Source: Fasciolopsis buskii (taxonomy: Eukaryota > Platyhelminthes > Trematoda > Plagiorchiida > Fasciolidae). From it: a DNA stretch of 64,000 nt. Of the stretch, positions 55,841-64,000 are shown in pieces. The position numbers and the translations under genes were made by a program. The notes below the pieces were generated by a model. The model searched no databases. It was not told the origin of the DNA and saw nothing but the letters and a program-made list of their open reading frames with translations. Position 1 is the stretch's first letter; every line of letters begins with the position of its first letter. The stretch is from NCBI GenBank assembly GCA_008360955.1, contig LUCM01001703.1:79743-143742 (forward strand), in the 5' to 3' direction.

Positions 55841-58680
55841 CTGTAGGGGAAGGGGCTTGAGAGGAGTCATCGCGCAACAACTTTTTAAACCAGGGTGACT
55901 GTGATAGCTAAACAATTTCCCGAAACAGTAATGTAAAATGTTGAGAAGAGACCAGATATACATCTAACCTCACACTATCGAAAGCCTCGTACTGAATGCG
56001 ATGACATGTGAAATCATGCTGTTAAATATAATCGGACATATGTTACCTCATTTCCTGTGCATCATCAGTCGACTGTAAAGTTTTGTAACCGTAGTTTTGT
56101 GCACTGCCTTGATATTTTAAAGTTATCAGTTCACGCAATACTGATTCGGAAACATGTTTAGGCTCTCATTGCAGATCATGAGATCGGAGATGCACCAGAG
56201 CTCGTTTTTGGCTGGTCCGAACGACCGATTGTTTGTGTGATCTTCAAACTCCATGTTACGACAATAACACGCAAACCATTATTGATTTACACTGTTCACG
56301 CCACGTTAGCTTCAACGGACCGGTCTCAAATGAACGTCAAACTAACGGAAAATTAGAAATCAAGACTACTGTTACTTCGTTAAAGTCACAAGAAAACAAA
56401 TCACTGAACATGCGATCGGCTAAATGAATGGTCTGTATCTTGTTTAGCAGGCCAGTATATAGTTTATAGCACGATACGTCTAACCACGCTTTGCCGACAC
56501 AGTGCTCTCACCAAAAGTAGAGGACGTACAGGGAGGCTATTGTTTAATAAGGGCAGACCTGGTCATTCTATTTCACCTGGTTTTCGCGATATTTGAATGT
56601 CAATGTTTCAAGATGACTCACGACTGAAAATCGGCCTTCTTTAGACGGGACTGCACATAATCGGAGCTCTTTGTACGTGCCAAAAACAATACTTGACGAA
56701 GTAGTTTCAACTTTAGCCTGTCAATCCCCCAACTTCTTGTTCGGATGACAGCTATCGGAACGAAACTTCTTAGGTTGCACTGAAAACCTGGCGGTACACA
56801 TGGAAGAAGTAGCGCTAGAGGGCATGTTTCCCAAAACCTGCCGAACACGGTGTTAGCGGTCTTTTTGGAACAGGGTTGACGGACGTCATTCAAATTGATT
56901 AAGCGTCCGTCATTCCCTAGAAGCTTCATAAAACCCGCCAGCGGTTTCAGTGAACGATGTCAATTCACCTTGGAATGGGTCAATAGCAAGCCTGGTTCAG
57001 TAGAAATCCCAGTTCCAGAGTTAAGGTTGCTTGTCCGTCATTCTCATGTAGATGGCCCTGGCAGTTCACGGGCATGGTTCTTCTGCTGTACAGTTGCGTC
57101 AAAATGAAATTTTAAAAAAGTAACGGACATGTTTATTCCCGGAGCGTGATGTGAAAAACGAGACTTATTAATAATGGGAACATGATTTTCATGCCTCCGC
57201 AAGAGTGAGACCATTGTTCACTATATCGCCCATATAAGCCAAGCGTAACTAGATATCAGCTTCATACTAAATGGCTCAGTGGTTTTTACTGCTACTTTCG
57301 CAGCTCCATACAGAGTCCACGTGGGCGGCTCTTTCATCTTTCATGCATACGCAGTTCTAATACTATCGTTATTACGATTATTTGAGGTCACATTCCACTG
57401 GCATGTTGACGTTCATCGAAATTCCGATCGTGCGTGCGTGCACATTTGGCCTCTCCCAACCCTGTCTGGCGATGGAAATGTTTGAGCAGAACCACCTGGC
57501 ATGATGCTATTGGTGTGAAGTCATGTGAACACAAGAATTGCACAGTTAAAAATAAGGAATCCCACTCCCAATTGTCTGCACCCGTGGTTGATTTGACCAT
57601 AGAACGGACTGGGGCAACGGTGAGGGGGTCAGTGTTAAACAGGAGGAAAGACCACGGTGACCTGAACAGTGAGCCATTATTTCGAGAGTGAAGAGGCATG
57701 CGAGGATAGAAGATGCACATCCGGTGGACTATTGAGCGAACCCAGCTACGGAATGGAAATAATTAGCGGACGACGACGCTGATGATGATTAGGAGGATGA
57801 GAACTTTGGGGATTAAGGGTGACCGGGAGCAAACGGAGCATGCTGTGTTGAAGTTAAAAGAAGGTTGACTCATCGCTGGCATTCATTCATTGATCGACAG
57901 GTTTTGTGGTGAGTAGATTGTGGCGTGACATTATCCGGTGCTGTGTATCAGTGTCAACACAGACAAAAGTTCACTATTTCATTTGCGGGACTAGATAATT
58001 TGAAGAAGCTCTGGGCACATTGCTTGCGAACCTGTTTAATTGAAGTGTTGGCCGTGTGTACACGAGAACATATGTAGGCTCGTCCGCATACGGACAGGTT
58101 CACTTCCTGTGCGTTAAATTCAGCCTAGGGCAAAACGGGGTGTGAGTTTAGAAAAAATTGAAATAGTAGGATTAGGTCCAACCAGTAAGACCTTTGAGAG
58201 GAAGTTATGAACTAAAGGGAAGTTTGACGGAGGTCCGAAACAAAATCCAAAACTTTAATATCGTAGCCACTATAAGCTTACAGTCCACTCACAAAATGGT
58301 TCTTAACCTGAAAAATCCTCGGTGTGTTAGCAGTGGATGATGTACGCATGTTTGATTCTGTGTGATAAACAGAGACAACAATGGTCGTGGACATAAAGCC
58401 ACGTAGAATTCGTGTCACTAGCACGCGTGAACGAGGCGAGCACATTAGGTATCACACATTGTGTCGACTAAACCAGATTGCTCCAGCCGATTGCGGTACC
58501 AAATTTCAACACGGGAAAAAACGGAGTGCGGAGAAGTAGAATTAAATAACGATAAAATGTGACTCTTCGTGGAGGTAAGATATTTCCTTAAAATACAAAT
58601 GTAAAATATTCGCATTCAAAATCAAAACCATAGCCACGTGTGTGAAAGTTTATCAACTACTTGGTATTTTATCAATTAAG
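55841..58680. other. no firmly supported gene
   Basis: A 103-codon minus frame (56618-56929, with LKLKLLRQVLFLARTKSSDY) and an 85-codon plus frame (57434-57691) stand out by length, but neither has good splice sites or motifs. They may be repeat fragments. Confidence 0.2.
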
Positions 58681-58714
58681 ACATTTCGGACAACGTTAAT
58701 GTGACGGCCATCAG
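58681..58714 (+). CDS. possible 34-nt exon
   Basis: The acceptor TTGGTATTTTATCAATTAAG and the consensus donor ATCAG|GTAAGC bound 34 nt that read ISDNVNVTAI. The donor context (GGTAAGCAATGTC) is the same as at 47092. No partner exon found. Confidence 0.25.
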
Positions 58715-59464
58715 GTAAGCAATGTCACTGTTTGATTACCTTTCAACGCGACATTATTGCTCATTTTTCTCGGCAACACGAATCGTATGATACCCGTCGT
58801 GTTTGTTGGGATCTAAGGAATGGGGCAACTGAAACCAATTTCAAGAACTTGGTCTGGCTTTGTTTGATTTGGTTTCTCCATTGCATGCACGTTCGTGCAA
58901 CAGTAAGCTAAGCTGGTGTAAATCAGGCCTATATAAAGTAGGAATAAAGATCCTATTTAATCCGATTTTGTTTCATGACGTGAACTCGAATATGCCGCTG
59001 AAGACGGTCTGAGCATCTTTTCAGATGGCATTAAATGCTTGACTTGGGTGGCATATTATTTCGGGAGAGCTAAGGGCCAATCAGCTGGAGAGAAAATAAA
59101 CAAGCGCCAAATTTTTAGCACAGATTTTAATCTGAAGGTGATTTTTAATTATCTACGAATCACCGTTGTGATCCTCGAATGATCTCAGTATCTATACACA
59201 CAGTCCTGCTGATTGAAGGCCGACTGCAGTACGAAAGGTGACAGCGGAGCGTGCAAGTATGGGGAAGGTTAGACAGGAGAGTACAGAGTACGCGTACTCG
59301 ATGAACGACGACAACCGTGGAACAGCGTGCTCATCCAGAAAAATTATAATCATTACATATATATATATGTTACTGAGACTACTGTCAAATGACATGCTTC
59401 ATGAACATACACGTACGGACAAGCATACACAGTGAAATTGCACCATCAAGCAACACTGTTGGCA

Positions 59465-59639
59465 CTATCTGAAGAAAGCCTGGATGTTCGCCACTTTGGA
59501 CGAGGATGGTCCTGCTCGGAGCACACACAAAAGTCTGCCGTTTACTATCTTCATTTCGTCCTCATCAGTGTCTCGGTGTGTTGACTTCTGTTCTTTCTGA
59601 CCTTTGCCAGAGTCAGCGAAAATGAAGGTTTCTTGGAAG
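59465..59639 (-). CDS. terminal exon of a minus-strand gene, unknown protein
   Basis: The acceptor ACTTCTATCCAG enters in phase 2 and gives 57 codons to a TAG at 59465. The peptide goes from FQETFIFADSGKGQKEQKST through an acidic stretch (HRDTDEDEMKIV) to NGRLLCVLRAGPSSSKVANI. It looks like the end of a real protein. The exon at 59839 leaves in phase 0, so a linking exon is missing if they belong together. Confidence 0.4.
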
Positions 59640-59838
59640 CTGGATAGAAGTAAACGATTAGAAAGGTAACAATTTGTCATTTTCTGTGTGCTAATTTATT
59701 CTGCCCGAACTCCAACCCATTAAGTATTTCTGGGGTTCTCTGGTACATACACACCAACACAAATTAGGACAGGAGCGCAAAAACTGATCTTAGTAGAATG
59801 CTGGAGTTGTCACGCATCTGCATGCTCTTTAAACTCAC

Positions 59839-60058
59839 GCCGGTGTGACGCTTAGGGAATGATGTTATTGTAAACAGGAAGGTGGATTCTTGCAAAGTGC
59901 CCTTCAGGGGAAACTGCCATTCAGAATTCATCTGTGCCGAACGTCCGGGTACATTTTTGTTACACACACCCGCACCATATTCAATACAATGTGGCTGAAA
60001 GCGGATATGACCTTGTGGGAGAAAGGACATGTCAACATGGGTTTCGTGCATCATCACT
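59839..60058 (-). CDS. 220-nt internal exon, unknown protein
   Basis: The acceptor TGACATCTTTTACCAACCAG and the consensus GTGAGT donor bound 73 codons, phase 2 in and phase 0 out. The sequence is rich in beta-type segments (VDMSFLPQGHIRFQPHCIEY, then KGTLQESTFLFTITSFPKRH). Both splice sites are good. Family not recognised. Confidence 0.5.
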
Positions 60059-60348
60059 CTGGTTGGTAAAAGATGTCACCGAGCCTGCTCCTTTTCCTGC
60101 TTGAACGTATGCAGTCTGTCTTTACGGCCAGCAGAAACCTAGAACGTAAAACACCCACCCACGAGGTTGGCACTGGTTAGTTTCGTCGTATGCAGCATTA
60201 GTATCCACGTATTCTCAATAAAATGCAAATGTGCACCGGCGCTAACTTTATTTATTTCTGACAAATAATATCATTTATTTGGACTGATATTGTTATTCCG
60301 TGTTCTTTCGCCTTGAATAATGATGATCACTCACATTGGGATCGGTGA

Positions 60349-60366
60349 GGATGATGATGATGATGG

Positions 60367-60435
<69 letters not shown>

Positions 60436-60436
60436 G
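60349..60436. repeat. GAT trinucleotide microsatellite
   Basis: A nearly pure ATG/GAT run of about 28 units. The poly-Ile frame on the minus strand is an artefact of it. Confidence 0.9.
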
Positions 60437-60439
60437 ACC

Positions 60440-61542
60440 GATCAGTACCACAGGGAGGAGTACTGAACATTGAGATGGCCTGGTTTTGTTGTTGGGATTA
60501 ATGGTCGGATAAACCAACATTTTTGATGCAGCCGCAATAAACGGTTCAACGCACTTCTGACATTGTAAATCAGATTCTGGTTACATATCGATTTAGAGTT
60601 CACGCATAGAGACTTCTGTACAGGAGAGTACGGGACACGCATGTAACATGTGCATCCTGTGGACCGTCATATTGGGTTATACAGATGGACTGCAGCCCGC
60701 ATGGCAAATCTGGAGGGCCCCTTATGGTTAGTCAGAGAGAGGCTCAGACCATGGAGAGAACTTTGGAAAATGGTCACGATGAAATTGTCGATCTGTGGGC
60801 GCGTTACGGTAGTACCGAATACGCATGGCAGCCGGTTTTTCTAAACCAATATGAAGTCCCATAGCCGAAACCAAACAACATCCCTCCAGTATTCCTCTTT
60901 AGGTCCCGATGGCAAGGTAGCCAAAGTTGTGCATACAGTGAGGCATCAATCTTCCAAGAAGTTCCTTGAACAACCGGGGAGCACAAAAACAGCAAAACCT
61001 ACTCAAGCAAATCGATAAGGCGGTTCACAGAATAAGCACTACATGCATGCCTGACGAACGGCGAAAACCGCAAAATCGGTCGTATGCTTCGAGGGAAATT
61101 CTGTTCACTTCATTCACTTGCTTCCAGTTTATATATATATATATTTATATATGTCTATATAAATATCTATATATCGTCTCATGCAAAACCAACTATTCTT
61201 TACCTTTTCCATTTATTATAAAGCATTGGCCAAAATTGTCACCATCAGATAAGTTAGGCGTCGTCGAATGGGGAAAGAATCTGCGGGGGTTGACGGTGGA
61301 AAAACAAAGGCCGGTCTAACGTACCACTCAATAAACGAGCATATCACTTGTATTTGTCGTGCGTTCTGTCTGCAAACAATGTTTGTCGAGTACATGCAGA
61401 TAATTGAACCACGCATGTTCACAGCACCACTGGAAAGCCGGATCAAATTGAAATCGATTATGCACGTTCATTTCTCGTGGGATATTCTAAACCCACGCAT
61501 TATCTTAATATTTACCGTTTGATAATACAGCCGGAAAGAAAT
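60440..61542. other. no firmly supported gene; TA-rich microsatellite at 61130-61174
   Basis: An 84-codon plus frame (61268-61522, with NEHITCICRAFCLQTMFVEY) looks protein-like but lacks clear splice sites. A TATATA/TCTATA tract lies at about 61130-61174. Confidence 0.25.
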
Positions 61543-62556
61543 CGTTTCAATGAAAAAGCGAATTTCCAAGGGGAACAGGGAGTGGACCTACACAGGCGGG
61601 AAAAGATAGCACGCTGCTTCAGCCAACACAAGGAACACAGTCTAACTGTACAGACGCACGATAGAAAATGACAACACGATCGTCACTGTTCATGGTTCAT
61701 TGCCATATCCTTCACTGTCTCTAGCCAGCTAGTTGATGAGTCTTTCGGACCCCAACCACGAAGTCGTGAGACACCTACTTTACGTAAGTTCGCTGTATAT
61801 TTTCTCATCTCGTGCTGACACGTCATCTGTTGACCTCCACATGGTTTCTTCCATTCTTCGGGAGGAACAAAATAGGGCACGATATGGCAGACGAGTGTTT
61901 GCCATACGCAACACGTGATCCAACCAGCGTAGTCTGCTAAGTTTCATACGCTGAAACAAGGTATTCTGAGTGCCAACACGCAGTACTAGATTCCTGACCT
62001 CTACATTACTTACTCGGTCACTCCATCCAATCCTAGCCATACTACGTAGACATCGGTGGTCGAAAACCTCTAACCGACGAACATCTCCCATACACATGCT
62101 CCATGTTTCTCAACCGTACAACAGAACTGGGCGCACTGCAGCACAGTACACACGACCTTTCAACTTGAGTGAAATATCAGGCCGATGCTGCAAGTGCTTC
62201 AGTCCAGCGTAAGCTGTCCGAGCCTTGGATATACGCGCAGTTACCTCCACTCCCGAGCTACCATCGTTCGACACGCAGCTACCAAGATAGGTGAAACGGT
62301 CTACAGTCATTAATTCCTCTCCGCTCAGCACCAAATTCGGCACTGCTATCATCCAGTTCTGCAACGGCACTTTGCACTTTGAAGGTACGAAGCACATGCC
62401 AAACCGAGCGACTGATCTCGAGAGTCTATCTGGTGCCCATTGTGCACGGTCCACAGACTCGAAAAGACAACGTCATCTGCGTAGTCTAGATCACATAACT
62501 TCCCTCCATCTCCCAGTTCAACTCCTACATCCCGGAGACCTCCTAACGCATCTTCA
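61543..62556 (-). mobile_element. 5'-truncated inverted copy of the RTE-like element
   Basis: Nearly identical, on the opposite strand, to about 43110-44128. Long stretches of the RT tail translate identically (for example LSRLRWLDHVLRMANTRLPY). Similarity stops abruptly at about 62556, just before the YADD region of the reverse transcriptase, which is the 5' truncation usual for non-LTR copies. It retains the same TGA in the LYG-stop-ETW motif and a shorter GT run after YADD. No clear target-site duplication was seen. Confidence 0.85.
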
Positions 62557-64000
62557 ACAGCGACTTCACGAGGTCTTCATGCGTTCTGACTCAGTATTAA
62601 TGAGCTACTAGCAGTAATACACGGACCAGAGAGAAAAGCTTGAACACAAAGCAATCAATGGCCATAAAATTTTGCTGTCTTCATATTTGCAAAACTACGT
62701 TTTCTTAACAAATTAATCCGGTCAGGACAATAACGAATATATTAGTCCGACTCCCGATATATAATGCGAATCCATGGAAAATAATCGCTGGTTTTTCTGT
62801 GGCAGTCAAATCTGAGGCTGCTTTCATTTGATGAACACTCATATTTCTCCCATCTCCGTTTTTGATTAACCTTCTTCGCATTGTGTTTGACTTGTTTTGC
62901 GAAAGTTTTAGAATGAATAACCGAAACGCGCTTCATACTTCAACGGCCCTCTGGGTGAAATTTCTTATTGAAAGCAAGTTAATTCGAATTCCATGGCTGT
63001 AATAGTTCGGCTATTGGAACCTGTACGACAAAAGGTACCGAACAGAATTCACCAGTTTTATGTACTTCCTTATCACTAGATGTTCCTATATATATCTCGT
63101 TAACCCTGAAATGTGACTCAAATGCCGTAGCCTTTACCTTCCTCTCCCCATGACTGTTTCATTTACTATCATTTTCATTTCTGTTGTTGTTGTCATTAGC
63201 GCTATTATAAATTTTCTTTCGTTGTCCCAATGATCAGCAATTCACACGACAAACATATCTGAAAAATGTTATGCATTCAATCTATCTGTGTATTGTCAGT
63301 AAAGTCACAGCTAACCGCCTTTCTACAGAGTAGAACAGATCAAATCGACTGAGGTCCAAGTGTTCACAATAAGTGGACTAAGAACTACGGTCAAAAAGCC
63401 AGGATGAACTGCTTGATAGCTCACTGTTCCTATTGAGATATACGATTCCGTGCCACTCCAGGTTTCAGTGCCAAGGCTTCGCCTTTCTCCCACATGTAGT
63501 GGGGCCTAGTGGTTGTGGAATATGACCCTTTCAACGCACTCATGCTTCAAGCAAGTCATGAAGGGAGTGGATAGGATTACAAGCGTCTACGTTCTAGTTG
63601 GTTAACACTAAAACGGCCGTACAAAATATCCAATATCATAGGGAAGTTCTCCTATATTCAGTAAGCTTTTGTGGAGCCATTTGGGCAGCACGGCTTCTAA
63701 AACAGACTTCAAAATTGCTGAGAATCTGGATGTGGGAAGGTGTTCAATTTTTGCAGCCAAAACAAATAATAGAATATAGAATGTTATCTCCTGTAAACAG
63801 GAACCTGGTAGGAGTAATTAGTCGCCCCCACTAGGGTGGATCGATAAACGCCACGGAACGATGATCTGTCTAGTGTACTCTTGGACAATAGCCGAACCTT
63901 TAGCAAAGGGAACCTAGCAGTGAAATAGTTGGTGGCGGAGTATCGAGCAACGTTAGACGATTTGTGAGGGACCGGCAGGTTTCAAGACGAATAGGATGGA
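62557..64000. other. no supported gene
   Basis: Short frames on both strands without splice support. The GC content is similar to the rest. Confidence 0.3.

Noticed and set aside
60293..60520. Poly-isoleucine open frame on the minus strand
   Set aside because: It is the GAT microsatellite read out of frame; no gene signals.
1..64000. CRISPR array, prophage, operon or bacterial mobile element
   Set aside because: No regularly spaced direct repeats, no ribosome binding sites and no long bacterial-type genes; the DNA is clearly eukaryotic.

Overview
The window looks like nuclear DNA of a parasitic flatworm, most likely a digenean trematode. This is inference: no marker gene settles the species. 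The basis is the gene style (short exons, introns from about 48 bp to several kb, exons on both strands), decayed non-LTR retrotransposons including an RTE-like element, tRNA-related short repeats, and many microsatellites. There are no operons, bacterial-style promoters or ribosome binding sites. Every gene call is an exon inferred from an open frame plus splice sites read by eye, so most confidences are modest. I could recognise almost none of the host proteins.

Layout. 0-11 kb: an Asp-rich frame with one internal stop; a possible three-exon plus-strand chain (729-3007); minus-strand exons at 3.6-5.4 kb; then several plus-strand 3' gene ends, each followed by AATAAA (6.4-6.7, 7.1-8.1, 9.1-9.3 and 10.4-10.5 kb). 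11.6-12.1 kb: a palindromic tRNA-related element (copy 1). 12.7-15 kb: unassigned minus-strand frames. 17.6-19.4 kb: an exact 901-bp direct duplication across a 10-N gap, almost certainly an assembly artefact. 21.1-22.1 kb: a small two-exon plus-strand candidate.

22.5-28.9 kb, possibly to 31.2 kb: the best host gene, on the minus strand, with five or six exons in perfect phase, including a 23-nt microexon. It encodes a proline- and serine-rich intracellular protein with a basic C-terminal block. A CR1-like remnant and a tRNA-like SINE sit in its introns. 30.2-33.5 kb: two plus-strand three-exon chains with introns as short as 64-67 bp. 37.8-38.7 kb: a plus-strand three-exon gene end. 39.5-44.6 kb: an inverted diverged copy of the palindromic element, a decayed full-length RTE-like retrotransposon, and copy 2 of the palindromic element just beyond its 3' end. 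45-60 kb: scattered exons on both strands, including more microexon candidates. 61.5-62.6 kb: a 5'-truncated, nearly identical, inverted copy of the RTE-like element.

How the parts relate: the mobile elements make up most of what can be named. The two RTE copies share a stop codon and form a ~1-kb inverted repeat about 18 kb apart. The palindromic family has three copies in both orientations. The host genes do not form a visible pathway.
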